Assembly (NCBI GenBank): GCA_018883325.1
Contig: VEQH01000024.1
Coordinates: 1 to 49,041, forward strand
Reading direction: 5' to 3'
Source of the DNA: Flavobacteriales bacterium
GTDB lineage: Bacteria > Bacteroidota > Bacteroidia > Flavobacteriales_D > Crocinitomicaceae
Length of the DNA: 49,041 nt
Shown here piece after piece: positions 18,101-26,903 of the stretch (its first letter is position 1; every line of letters begins with the position of its first letter). The notes under the pieces were generated by a model. The model saw only the letters and a program-made list of their open reading frames with translations. It was not told the DNA's origin and did no database searches. Position numbers and translations under genes: made by a program.

Positions 18101-18251
18101 GCCCTTCCAAAATAATAGTAGCATTAAACAAAGGTGCTCCATCCACGTCTGTCACTTTTCCTTTAATAGTTGCGTTTTGGTTGAATGCTACAAAACTTAC
18201 AGCTAAAAAGAGAAAGGAAAGCGCAAAGGATTTAAATCTAATTACATCCAT
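15189..18251 (-). CDS. SusC/RagA-family TonB-dependent glycan transporter
   Basis: 1020 residues. Signal peptide (to about 24), a carboxypeptidase-regulatory-like domain (ATIKGKVTDVDGAPLFNATI), a TonB-box-like EEVVVIGYGT, the plug (SLSTPEQLIMGKVSGLKIT, LRLRGGTSLNASNDPLIVVDG), and a large C-terminal beta barrel ending in F (SLNLTFDF). It imports oligosaccharides across the outer membrane with SusD. It has its own promoter at 18292-18321 overlapped by the palindrome shared with the first gene of the locus. Confidence 0.96.
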   Translation of the reverse strand: MDVIRFKSFALSFLFLAVSFVAFNQNATIKGKVTDVDGAPLFNATIILEGQGKGATTDDKGMYEIKNVNPGTYTLIFRFTGLVSKSESITLAASQILIKDATLLKDIKDLEEVVVIGYGTTRTKDLTGSATVINEKNFSQGSLSTPEQLIMGKVSGLKITTNDGAPGSGSTLRLRGGTSLNASNDPLIVVDGVPLDNGGIAGVANPLSLINPNDIASFVVLKDASATAIYGSRAANGVILITTKKGDGLNLDKLKVVFDTKHSMSTIAKYADVLNGDELRRLVSENGTPAQSALLGTANTDWQKEVFRTAYVTDNNVSLTGGIKNLPYRLSIGNRFENGLLKDDRFIRTSASLNMNPTFFKKSLQVEFNQKLIQTNSVFANRGALGAAYFDPTQPVMSGSEALGGYYEWIENSGAPNTLAPKNPLGLIKQRDDRSKVARYIGNLKLTYKLPFFPMVKAVVNVGTDQSEGTGEVSTQASSASGYFTGGSFNTYRSTKGNKLIEAYANFNTAEKKSKHLIDLTAGYSYQDWFSSSPNLPVYNQAGDSIISPAAANPFYTKNALLSFYARGIYTFNDRYVINASLRRDGSSRFSPEARWGLFPAVSAAWIVTGEKFMQKAAWVSLLKVRAGFGITGQQDGIGDYAYISNYYEGATTAQYAFGGQYYTQLRPGGFDANLKWETTKSYNIGLDFGILKDRFSGSIDLYRKETSDLLATTTVPAGSNFTNEILTNVGSMLNQGIEMSLNAGLFATKTMRLDLTANASHNVNRVTKLTQVEDPNSVGILVGGISGGIGNTIQVQRVGYATYSFLVYEQQYDTDGSLIEVGQQASIDVNNDGSITSADKWQDKHAFVDRNGDGTINIEDRYIYDKVAPNWFTGLALNFSYKKWFAGVSMRTELGGHIYNNIHSNSATFQSINGTQGFISNISSLYYEDEVRNITTNQLLSDHYMEKANFLRMDYFNLGYNFGKLKALGNKVGLNATLVVNNVFVLSKYKGLDPEVGGGIDNNIYPRPRVYSLNLTFDF

Positions 18252-18291
18252 ATTCTACGTTTTGATTGATTAATAAAGTTTTTTATTCTGT

Positions 18292-18321
18292 CAAATATAT
18301 CTTAATTTTTCTTAATGTCAA
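18292..18321 (-). promoter_or_regulatory. Promoter of susC
   Basis: On the minus strand TTG (18319-18321) is followed by 19 bases and then TATATTTG (18292-18299), a full match to TAnnTTTG. The start of transcription should be near 18286, giving a leader of about 35 bases. Confidence 0.7.
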
Positions 18322-18328
18322 TATGACA
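18316..18328. promoter_or_regulatory. Putative operator TGTCA-N3-TGACA at susC
   Basis: The perfect palindrome TGTCAATATGACA overlaps the -33 element of the susC promoter. The same palindrome with a different centre is at 27624-27636 in front of the first gene of the starch locus, and the similarity extends to 13 of 14 bases (TGTCAAWATGACAC). No other copy was noticed in the window. The regulator is not encoded here. Confidence 0.6.
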
Positions 18329-18339
18329 CAAAGAAAATT

Positions 18340-20742
18340 TCACCACTTAATTTTAACATTTGTTGTATTTCCTTGCATTGACAAAGGAACTGAAAAATAA
18401 TTTTTATTAACATTCAATTCCACTTTCGTTTTTTTACCGTTAATCTTTACTTTTTTAGGTGGGTTTTCTGCGAAGTGAACTTCGAATTGAAACGACTTAA
18501 TTAATTGAATTTGTTCCTTCCCTTTGTCCAAATTGAAAGTGATTTCAGAAGATTTATGGCAACGTTTATTTTCAAACTTTAGGAGATTATATTTTCCTTT
18601 TTCAAATGCATCAGCCGTCAATCCATCATCTTCATACCACATACCTTCACTTTTTGAAACAGCTGGATGATCGTAAAAATTAATAATCACATTTTCAGGT
18701 TTATACGCCTCTGTCGATTGAATAATTTTGGACATCGGAACAAATGAACCTGCTTTTACAAAAACGGGAATATTTTCCGCTTGTACAGTCACAAACGTTG
18801 CCTTGCTCTTTTCTGTTTGAACCAATTCAGTAATTAGTTTTCCACTTGAAAAGTCATACCAATTCGAGTTAAGTGGAAAATCAACGGCTAACTTTTCACC
18901 AACTGTGCCTTTATCAGTAATTGGGCAAACGAGAAAAGCATCACCCCAAAAATATTGATTGGTTTTATTTTCAGAATAGCTTGTGTTAGCTTCTTCCATA
19001 AAGACAGGTCGCATCAAAGGTGTACCTTTCGTATGATTTTCAAATGCAAGTGTGTAATTGTAAGGTAAAAGTTGATACCTCAATTCAACTGATTTTTTCG
19101 CTAATGTCTTTGTTTTTGCATCTTTAAAAATAGGTTCACTTGCAACTTCTTCTTGTGCGTGCGGTCTAAAAATAGGTTGAAAAACACCATATTGTAACCA
19201 ACGTGTGTAAAGTTCTGGTTCGTCGTTATTTCCTGCAAAACCTCCTAAATCAGAATGCATATATGCAATTCCTTGAAGTCCCATTTGCAAAGAAATCTCC
19301 ACTTGTGGTTTAAGTCCTCCCCACGTTCTATTCACATCGCCCGACCAAGGAATAATCCCGTATTTTTGCGTTCCAGAATAACCTGCGCGCATTAGAATAA
19401 ATGGTCTTTCATTTGGGAAATCTTTCTTATAACCTTCACTTATTAATCGCGCCCAATCGTGTCCATAAATATTATGTACTTGATCGGCTGTTTTAGTTCC
19501 GTGAAATAACAATGAAGGATGCACCTCAGGTTCTCCTAAATCGCCCCAAAAACCTTTCACTCCTTTATTTGCTTGGTTTTTGTAAATATCCCAAAACCAA
19601 GTGCGAACATGAGGCTGATAGATATCCAATAAACCTGTATTTCCAAAATAAAAATCATAGGTAAATGGTTCACCAAATGAATCTGTCCCGAGCAATTTTT
19701 TAGAAACAGCTTCATCCCATTTTTTAGAGGTTGTTAAAATAAAAGGTTCAGTAATCAAAACTGTTTTAACTTCCTGTGATTTAAAATCTGAAATCATTTT
19801 CTCTGGAGTAGGAAACGAATCTTTGTGAAATTCTAAATTTCCTAAAGTTCCTTGAATTTCTTTTCCGAACCAGTAAAGATCAAAAATAATCGCATCCAAA
19901 GGAATCGAGTCTTTTCGGAATTGATTGACCACTTTTCGTGCTTCTGATTCAGAATGATAACCAAAACGACTTGCAAAATTCCCAAAAGCCCAACGCGGTG
20001 GCATCGGCTGACGACCCGTTAAAAACGTATATTGTTCGACCAAATCTTTCCAATCCGCTCCTGCAATTACTTGGTAAGCTTTTCTTCCACTAATTGTCTC
20101 ATACGAAAGTGTATTATTTTTTTTAGAATCTAAATCTAAGTAACCAATCGCACCGTTATCAAAATGAACGGCATACACTTTATTTGAAAGCACCATTGGT
20201 AAACAATAATTCATCAATTCTGCTTTTTCTTCATAGCCGTAATGTGCTCGATTATAAAGTTGTAAACGATTTCCTCGGCGATTCATTCCCAATGCGCGAG
20301 CACCACCTCCGTATAGGATTTCGTCTGACTTTAAGTTAAATTCTATTTTTTCTAATTCTGCTGATTTCTGATAGCCCTTTTTTTCGGAAATAAGCTCTTT
20401 TCCATTGAACCAATAGCTGATTTTAAAAGGCGACTTTTGAACATATACTTCAATGCCATTTGGTTTTGAAAATCTCAATTCTGAATCTGAACGCGTTAAA
20501 TTAAAACTTGTTGATTCGTGCGCAATGTCAATAGCATGAGATTGTTCGTTGTTTATTTCTGCCAAAGGAATAAACGTTGTTTCAATAATTTTCTGATTGT
20601 AGGAATAGAAATAATAATTTCCGTCTGAAACATTTATTAAAATTCCGTCTTTCAATTCAGTACAAGAAACAAATTGACGATTTTCATTTTGGCTAAATAA
20701 AACAAAAGGTAAAACGAGAATAACAGCAACTAGAAACTTCAT
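18340..20742 (-). CDS. GH31 alpha-glucosidase
   Basis: 800 residues. Signal peptide to about residue 18, an N-terminal beta domain, then the GH31 barrel. The predicted nucleophile is the Asp in FWGDLGEPE (about D401) and the acid/base the Asp in WSGDVNRTW (about D469); further motifs are PPRWAFGNFASRFGY and FRPHAQ. It probably releases glucose from maltooligosaccharides in the periplasm. The ATG at 20742 is chosen over a TTG two codons upstream; it lies 6 bases after the GH13 stop. It sits directly upstream of susC with 88 bases between. Confidence 0.94.
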   Translation of the reverse strand: MKFLVAVILVLPFVLFSQNENRQFVSCTELKDGILINVSDGNYYFYSYNQKIIETTFIPLAEINNEQSHAIDIAHESTSFNLTRSDSELRFSKPNGIEVYVQKSPFKISYWFNGKELISEKKGYQKSAELEKIEFNLKSDEILYGGGARALGMNRRGNRLQLYNRAHYGYEEKAELMNYCLPMVLSNKVYAVHFDNGAIGYLDLDSKKNNTLSYETISGRKAYQVIAGADWKDLVEQYTFLTGRQPMPPRWAFGNFASRFGYHSESEARKVVNQFRKDSIPLDAIIFDLYWFGKEIQGTLGNLEFHKDSFPTPEKMISDFKSQEVKTVLITEPFILTTSKKWDEAVSKKLLGTDSFGEPFTYDFYFGNTGLLDIYQPHVRTWFWDIYKNQANKGVKGFWGDLGEPEVHPSLLFHGTKTADQVHNIYGHDWARLISEGYKKDFPNERPFILMRAGYSGTQKYGIIPWSGDVNRTWGGLKPQVEISLQMGLQGIAYMHSDLGGFAGNNDEPELYTRWLQYGVFQPIFRPHAQEEVASEPIFKDAKTKTLAKKSVELRYQLLPYNYTLAFENHTKGTPLMRPVFMEEANTSYSENKTNQYFWGDAFLVCPITDKGTVGEKLAVDFPLNSNWYDFSSGKLITELVQTEKSKATFVTVQAENIPVFVKAGSFVPMSKIIQSTEAYKPENVIINFYDHPAVSKSEGMWYEDDGLTADAFEKGKYNLLKFENKRCHKSSEITFNLDKGKEQIQLIKSFQFEVHFAENPPKKVKINGKKTKVELNVNKNYFSVPLSMQGNTTNVKIKW

Positions 20743-20748
20743 AATCAA

Positions 20749-22635
20749 TTATTTCAATTCAAAGATGTAAGCCGTTTTTGCTGGAATATTCCATTCCTCT
20801 TTCATCAAATTCACCTTCAAATTTGTTATCACTTCATTCGCTTCTGTGAATCCGCCCAATTCTTCAGCAAATCTAGCTTTCTTGATTTTTTCTTCTTTAT
20901 CAGAATTATTGATAACAACCATCACTCTTTCTTTCCCTTTTACTCTAAAATAAACGTAAACGTTATTTTCAGGTAAAAACTGCACCAATTTACCTTCGTG
21001 AATTACAGCATTATTCTTTCTCCAATTCAATATTTTTTTAGTGAATTGAAAATAGTTTTCTTGGAAATCACTTCTGCCCTCTTTGGTAAATGCATTCTTA
21101 GAATCTTCCTTCCAACCTCCGGGGAAATCTTGACGAATTGAAGCATCTCCTCCTGTATTTTTGTCTCCTTTCATTCCGATTTCACTACCGTAATAAATTT
21201 GAGGAATTCCTCTTGTGGTTGCTAAAAGTGCCATTGCCATTTTGTAGTCAGCCATTTTAGGATAAATCTCATTGAAACGTTGCGTATCGTGATTTTCTAG
21301 GAAAATTAAATTCTCACTCGCATTTTTATATAAAAAATCATTCACAAAATTCTCATAGATTCGAACCATTCCTTTGTCCCAACCTTGATTGTTTTCTTTA
21401 AATGCTTCTTGAAGTGCATCGTGCAACGTGAAATCCATCACTTGTGGTAGATAAGTGTTGTAATTTTGAATTGCTGAAATTGGACTATCTTTTTGCCAAT
21501 AAGAAATTTGAGCTTGGTCATGCATCCATATTTCTCCCACCATCGAAAAATTCGGGTATTCATCCATGATTGCTTTCGTCCATTTTGCAATTCCTTCTTT
21601 TTGGTTATAAGAATAAGTATCTACTCGTAAAGCATCGAGATTTGCAAATTCAACCCACCAAATTGTGTTTTGTATTAAATAATTTAAAACCAAAGGATTG
21701 CCTTGATTTAAATCTGGCATAGAGCGAACAAACCAACCTTCTTCACAATATTTTTGGTCTCTTTTTGATGAATTAGGATCCATTTGAGTTGAAGTGCGAT
21801 AATTCGATTGTGCATAACCCGGGAATTGATGAATCCAATCGTAAGTTGGTAAATCTTTCATCATCCAATGCGTGTAGCCCCAATGATTTGGAACCTCATC
21901 CTTTAAAATTTTCAAACCTCTTTTATGTGCTTCTTCAACCATTCTAACAAAATCAGCATTTGTTCCGTAGCGAGGATCAACTTTGTACAAATCGCTTTGA
22001 CCATAAGTGTGGTAAGAATAAGTTGTGTCATTATCTTCCAACAAGGGCGTTGTCCAAATTGCAGTTGCACCAAGTTCTTTGATATAATCCAAATGATTGA
22101 TTATTCCTTGAATATCACCACCATGTCTGCCTCCAGGGAAATTTCGATTTACTTTTTCAATTGTTGCAGGATGAGAATCGTTTGAAGGATCTCCGTTTGC
22201 AAAACGGTCAGGCATGATTAAATAAATAACATCTTTAGGAGTACAACCAGTTCTTGCAGCTGAATTTTCCCTTCTTGCTTTCAACTCAAAAATATGCTCT
22301 GCTACTATTTTTTTTCCGTCACTCAACTGTACAGGATAAGAACCAACAGGTTTATTTTTGGTATTTACTTTTACAAAAAGATAATTTGGGTTTTCGGTTT
22401 TCTTAACTTCTAAAATATCTAAACCTTTAACAAGGACAGAAAATTTTGAAATATCTTTTCCATGCAGAAGCACTTCAACTTCAGCATAATTCATTCCTGC
22501 CCACCAATTTGCGGGTTCTACATGTTGCAGAAGTGAAGTCGCGCCTTTTTTAGAATTAGATGCCGCGTTTTTTTGAGCAACGCATGAATTAAGTGAAATT
22601 AATCCAATTCCCAAGGTTAAAATTATTCTATTCAT
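20749..22635 (-). CDS. GH13 alpha-amylase / neopullulanase-like lipoprotein
   Basis: 628 residues. The signal peptide ends with a probable lipobox (LNSC, Cys18). An N-terminal Ig-like domain (about 38-120) of the cyclomaltodextrinase type precedes the catalytic barrel: region I DEVPNH (246-251), region II LRVDTYSY with nucleophile D339, region III GEIW with acid E368, region IV ENHD with D450. A C-terminal beta domain follows. It resembles the SusA/SusG-type amylases of starch loci. Its start overlaps the CotH stop by 8 bases, indicating translational coupling. Confidence 0.94.
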   Translation of the reverse strand: MNRIILTLGIGLISLNSCVAQKNAASNSKKGATSLLQHVEPANWWAGMNYAEVEVLLHGKDISKFSVLVKGLDILEVKKTENPNYLFVKVNTKNKPVGSYPVQLSDGKKIVAEHIFELKARRENSAARTGCTPKDVIYLIMPDRFANGDPSNDSHPATIEKVNRNFPGGRHGGDIQGIINHLDYIKELGATAIWTTPLLEDNDTTYSYHTYGQSDLYKVDPRYGTNADFVRMVEEAHKRGLKILKDEVPNHWGYTHWMMKDLPTYDWIHQFPGYAQSNYRTSTQMDPNSSKRDQKYCEEGWFVRSMPDLNQGNPLVLNYLIQNTIWWVEFANLDALRVDTYSYNQKEGIAKWTKAIMDEYPNFSMVGEIWMHDQAQISYWQKDSPISAIQNYNTYLPQVMDFTLHDALQEAFKENNQGWDKGMVRIYENFVNDFLYKNASENLIFLENHDTQRFNEIYPKMADYKMAMALLATTRGIPQIYYGSEIGMKGDKNTGGDASIRQDFPGGWKEDSKNAFTKEGRSDFQENYFQFTKKILNWRKNNAVIHEGKLVQFLPENNVYVYFRVKGKERVMVVINNSDKEEKIKKARFAEELGGFTEANEVITNLKVNLMKEEWNIPAKTAYIFELK

Positions 22636-24049
22636 GTGTCCAAACTATTTTTGTGTTTCCAAATTTATCTACTAATAATTTTACTCTATTTGAGGTATCT
22701 AAATCAATTTCATTTCCCATCAAATCAAATGCTCTTAAAGGAACAAATACATCTTTCACCATTTCCTCCAATGATAGTTGACAAGGATTTTCAAGGTTTT
22801 GAATTACTTGTAATTGATTTGTGGCAGAAGTGTGTCTTTGCTGAATATATTGTTGCAAAGATTGTTTGATGTGACCTCCAATTGTGGAATTGATTGCAGC
22901 TAAAAAGTCAGAATCGGTATATCCATAATCATATCCTTTGTAATCGTCCTCTAGTGCAGCTTGAGTGATAAAATCTTGCGTTTGATTTAATTCTGCTAAT
23001 AAATTTTGAGGAACAAAAACACTGTCCAACAAGTAATTCATGTGATGGTTAAATCTGTCCTTGAAATAAGGAACAGCCAATAACTTATCAAAAAGTGGTT
23101 TATCGCCTTTTGCCCAAGTGTAAATATTTCGGGTGGACCAGTTTTCAAAAGGAATAATTCCCCAATCTACTCCGAGTGTGTTATCCATATCATATTCTAA
23201 GAATACGAACTTACCATCCGAAGGTCTTTCATAGAGGTAATAATTATTCATATTTCCTGCATAACCATCCCAATGTCCCATTAAAATTTCAAGGGCTAAT
23301 GTTCGCAGGTATAAATCAACATCAAAAACAGATTGAATTGCACAAGTAAATTGATTTTCATTTGTATTATTCAAAATATCAATAAAGTTGATTAATCCTG
23401 AATAATCGTTTTGAGCTTTGTTGGTTTTTAATTCATACAAACTCAAATAAGGTCCAGGCGAACCTCCTATTTGTTTCAGATTTGCGCCATAATTACATTT
23501 GAATAAATTTCCTGTATGATCATTTGTAAATCTTCTTTGAATGAATTCTTCATCGATGTGTTCTACATTTAAGTATAAACCTCTGTATTCATTGTTAATA
23601 TATAGTCTAATATAACTTGTTCGAGCCGCAGGAAGTTCTGCATATTTAAGCAGCTGATTACACAAACGAGATCGCATAATTGAAACATCATTGTGTTCAC
23701 CATTTAAGTTTAATTTCTCAACGCCTTTCCATTTTCTCCCTTGAACAAATTCATTGAATGAAACTTTGAATGATTTTTTTGCCGAATTTCTGGAAGTATT
23801 TCCTCTTAATCGAAAACCTACACTTGTTACCGTTTCATCTATTGAAGTGCTTAAATACCTAAAAGTTGCTGGAAATTCATGGTCGGCATACAAACTATCT
23901 GTCAAAATCAAATTCAAATCTGAAGGAGCCATTTGAATATATACAGCAGCTACCTCATCTTGAAGAAAAGCATCATTATTTGCAGGATGGACAAGCTGAC
24001 CAAATGCGAAGGATAATTTAAAAAGCAATAAAAAAAGCAGCAATCGCAT
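22628..24049 (-). CDS. CotH-kinase-family secreted protein
   Basis: 473 residues from the ATG at 24049. This start gives a clean signal peptide (MRLLLFLLLFKLSFAFGQ) and leaves 1 base after the upstream stop; a frame extending 15 codons further is rejected. CotH motifs seen: FRLRGNTSR, KSFKVSFNEF, YLNVEHIDEEF and FLEYDMDNTLG, the last with the metal-binding D-x-D. Bacillus CotH is a spore-coat protein kinase. Here the protein is exported and sits between two amylase genes, overlapping the next one, so a role linked to the starch locus is inferred. Its target is unknown. Confidence 0.88.
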   Translation of the reverse strand: MRLLLFLLLFKLSFAFGQLVHPANNDAFLQDEVAAVYIQMAPSDLNLILTDSLYADHEFPATFRYLSTSIDETVTSVGFRLRGNTSRNSAKKSFKVSFNEFVQGRKWKGVEKLNLNGEHNDVSIMRSRLCNQLLKYAELPAARTSYIRLYINNEYRGLYLNVEHIDEEFIQRRFTNDHTGNLFKCNYGANLKQIGGSPGPYLSLYELKTNKAQNDYSGLINFIDILNNTNENQFTCAIQSVFDVDLYLRTLALEILMGHWDGYAGNMNNYYLYERPSDGKFVFLEYDMDNTLGVDWGIIPFENWSTRNIYTWAKGDKPLFDKLLAVPYFKDRFNHHMNYLLDSVFVPQNLLAELNQTQDFITQAALEDDYKGYDYGYTDSDFLAAINSTIGGHIKQSLQQYIQQRHTSATNQLQVIQNLENPCQLSLEEMVKDVFVPLRAFDLMGNEIDLDTSNRVKLLVDKFGNTKIVWTHE

Positions 24050-24050
24050 T

Positions 24051-26828
24051 CTAGTTTCCTTTAATAAATGCTTTATTGGAATAGCTATTACCAACTTTTA
24101 ATAAAGCATGATAAGCTCCGTTCTTGATACTTTCTACTGACAATTCTACTTGATTAGAACCAACTGAAGTATTTCCTTTTTTCGTTAAAACAACTTGTCC
24201 AACTTCATTGATTATCAACAATTCAAAAGGTTCTGACGACTTCGATTCAAAAGCTAAATTCATTAAATCTGTTGCTGGGTTTGGATATAAATTCAATGGG
24301 AAAGCAGCTGTTTCTAATTCTTGAATTGATGCTGTTGATTCAGTGATTGTTGGCTTATCTAATCGAACATCCGTGTAAATTCGATATTCACCCGGTTGAA
24401 AGGATAAACTAGCGTTCACATTTGTAACATTGATACTATCGCCTGTAAAGTATTCGTACCACCAACCTGTGTGTTGAAATGCAGGAATTCCCGTCGTTGT
24501 TGTAACTGCAAAGTTTGCCATAACAACAGCATTCATACTTGGGTCATTTAAAATTAATCGCTTCACTGATCCTGCTAATGAATGTGAAAAGTCTAATGTT
24601 TTAAAAGTTTCATAGTTCTTTCTCAAATTTAAAACAGATGCGTAAACATCATACGTTTGTTTTCTTCTTGAAACAGAAAGGTAATTCCAAAGAATTGGTT
24701 TATTACAAACTCTACAAGGTACATCAATTGAAATATCATACCCCAATTCGCCAAACTGCCAAATCATTTTTGGTCCAGGTTGCAACATTCCAATTACAGC
24801 AAGTGCTTGCATTCTGCCTAAACCAATGAATTGATCTCTTACATTGTGGTCAGGATTTGTTGTTGAACCATACGTTTTAGCTTCAAACATCGCTCTTTCT
24901 TCGTCGTGACTTTCAATGTAAGTTACTAAGTGAGGAACATTCCAACTTCTGTTAGAATAAATTCCATTGGAAAGACTTGAATTTCCAACAAATCCCATTC
25001 CTGCCTGATGATAGTTGTAAGTTAAATTTCCCCAAAGCATCATTCCATACTCAGCTAATTGTTTCTCTTCTGCGTTATCGCACCAATGTTCTAAAATAAT
25101 GTAAGCTCCTGGTTTTACTGACCAAATTGAATCAGCCATTCTTTTTATAATGTTGATTCTATCTTGACTGAAACCATTTGAATTATTGATAAATCCTTTT
25201 GTGTAATCAAAACGGAAACCATCTACATTGTATTCTTCAATCCAATAACGGTTAACTCTGTCAATGTAATCTTTGGTTGCTTGTTCGGTATGGTCAAAAT
25301 CATATCCCCAACAATAAGGCTCATGAGGACAAATCGCATTAAACCAAGGACTATTTGCCGCAGGTCTGTTATTTGCCGCATCCCAATACATATTCACCAT
25401 TGGACTTTGACCAAAGGCATGGTTCAATACCATATCAACAATGACAGCAATTCCTCGAGCATGGCAAGAATCGATTAATTCTTTAAATTTTTCTGGCGTA
25501 CCATAATATTTATCTAATGCCATGTGAAAAGATGGATTGTATCCCCAACTTTCATTGTTTTCAAATTCCCCAGGAGGCATTAATTCAATGGCATTAACTC
25601 CTAATTTATGAATGTAATCTAAAGTGTCTATTAGTGTTTGGTAATTTCTTTTTGCAACGAAATCACGCATCAAAATTTCATAAATAATTAAATCTTTATT
25701 TGCTGGTGCAACAAAATCCGTTACTTGCCACTGATATTGAGGCGCTCCCGGATGCATAATTGTTACAAATCCTGTTGTCTTTCCGATAGGATAAGGATGT
25801 GGATTGGGATAAGTCGCAGCACCTATTGCAGCATCATTATTCGGATCAAGCACCAAAGGACTTAGCGGGTCTGCTAATTTCAAAGCACCATCAATAAAAT
25901 ATTGATAACCATAACGTTGTCCTGCTGTTAAATCTGTAATTTTTAACCACCACGTTTTCAAATCGGTAGAAAGATTCATGTGGAAATCAATTGTTGGTGT
26001 CCAATTGTTAAAATCACCAATTACATAAATGTGTTCCTTTTCAGGTGCAAAAAGTTGAAGAACAACAGTTGTGTCGTTGATGTAATTTATTCCTTGCTTT
26101 AAGTTAGCATAAGGCGCATCTGTTGGGACAATTACTGGATTCACTGTATAATAAACGGAATCAATTATTTCTGTTATTCCATCGTTTGCAATAAACTCCA
26201 ATAAATTTGTTCCCTCTGTTGTTACGGTATGTTGATAATTCAATTCTGTTGCATTAGTAATTGAATTTAAAATAGTTCCATTTTCTTTGATTGTCAATGT
26301 CGCAGGTAAATTACTTTGCGCATTGATTGAAATTTGTTCATTCAAATCAACAACAGAACCTGCCGTAGGATGAAAAAACTGAGCTACTAAGCCTGCTGTG
26401 CTAGCATAAACGTCGTAGTAAATATCTGTTCCGTCGGCACTTCTACCAACTATAGAACCAGCGGCATTTCTAAAAACAAAAGCCAATTTTAAAACAGTTG
26501 TCCCTGTTGGAAAACCATAAAATTGATCAATATCTATTGTAATTGAAAACTTATTATTTCCTAAAGAGGTCATGGCAACATCTGCATCTGCTGTGCCCCA
26601 TGAACCTTGGGTATATTGCCAATTGGTTGGCGATGTGCTCGTTGAAGTAATTACTCCAGTGTGTGCATAAATTTGTGTTTGACCTACTAATGCAGCGTTA
26701 CCTTGTGTGGCATCGTAAATTAATGTAATTTGATCATTAACGGTTGGAAATGCTGGTGAGACTTCCAATATTTGAGCATTTACAAGAGTTGAAAAACCCG
26801 TTACGATTAATGCGAATAACTTTTTCAT
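24051..26828 (-). CDS. Multidomain GH13 alpha-amylase secreted by T9SS
   Basis: 925 residues. Signal peptide (1-18); an N-terminal beta domain of starch-binding type (about 20-140, with YAHTGVIT and LAFVFRNA); an Ig-like domain (about 145-230); a CBM48-like domain (about 240-335, YVIGDFNNW); the GH13 barrel with DMVLNH (465-470), nucleophile D541 in FRFDYTKGF, acid E580 in ILEHW, and D642 in ESHDEE; a C-terminal beta domain; and a type A T9SS sorting domain (about 845-925, LYPNPATDLMNLAF). It is thus expected at the cell surface or outside. No promoter is evident in the 75 bases upstream, only the terminator of the previous gene, so it probably depends on read-through. Confidence 0.95.
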   Translation of the reverse strand: MKKLFALIVTGFSTLVNAQILEVSPAFPTVNDQITLIYDATQGNAALVGQTQIYAHTGVITSTSTSPTNWQYTQGSWGTADADVAMTSLGNNKFSITIDIDQFYGFPTGTTVLKLAFVFRNAAGSIVGRSADGTDIYYDVYASTAGLVAQFFHPTAGSVVDLNEQISINAQSNLPATLTIKENGTILNSITNATELNYQHTVTTEGTNLLEFIANDGITEIIDSVYYTVNPVIVPTDAPYANLKQGINYINDTTVVLQLFAPEKEHIYVIGDFNNWTPTIDFHMNLSTDLKTWWLKITDLTAGQRYGYQYFIDGALKLADPLSPLVLDPNNDAAIGAATYPNPHPYPIGKTTGFVTIMHPGAPQYQWQVTDFVAPANKDLIIYEILMRDFVAKRNYQTLIDTLDYIHKLGVNAIELMPPGEFENNESWGYNPSFHMALDKYYGTPEKFKELIDSCHARGIAVIVDMVLNHAFGQSPMVNMYWDAANNRPAANSPWFNAICPHEPYCWGYDFDHTEQATKDYIDRVNRYWIEEYNVDGFRFDYTKGFINNSNGFSQDRINIIKRMADSIWSVKPGAYIILEHWCDNAEEKQLAEYGMMLWGNLTYNYHQAGMGFVGNSSLSNGIYSNRSWNVPHLVTYIESHDEERAMFEAKTYGSTTNPDHNVRDQFIGLGRMQALAVIGMLQPGPKMIWQFGELGYDISIDVPCRVCNKPILWNYLSVSRRKQTYDVYASVLNLRKNYETFKTLDFSHSLAGSVKRLILNDPSMNAVVMANFAVTTTTGIPAFQHTGWWYEYFTGDSINVTNVNASLSFQPGEYRIYTDVRLDKPTITESTASIQELETAAFPLNLYPNPATDLMNLAFESKSSEPFELLIINEVGQVVLTKKGNTSVGSNQVELSVESIKNGAYHALLKVGNSYSNKAFIKGN

Positions 26829-26848
26829 AGTGGTTGTTTTTTAAGTTT

Positions 26849-26883
26849 GAAAAAAAAGCCTAAGTCTTGTAAACTTAGGCTTT
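26849..26883 (-). terminator. Intercistronic terminator inside the starch locus
   Basis: A perfect 11-base stem (AAAGCCTAAGT at 26855-26865 with ACTTAGGCTTT at 26873-26883) with a 7-base loop, followed on the minus strand by T residues. It lies between the small starch-binding-like gene and the T9SS amylase gene. Confidence 0.88.
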
Positions 26884-26903
26884 CAATAGCAGGATAATAA
26901 TTT

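Noticed and set aside
24050..24094. N-terminal extension of the CotH gene by 15 codons
   Set aside because: It would overlap the upstream amylase gene by 44 bases and hide the signal peptide; the ATG at 24049 gives a clean signal sequence.
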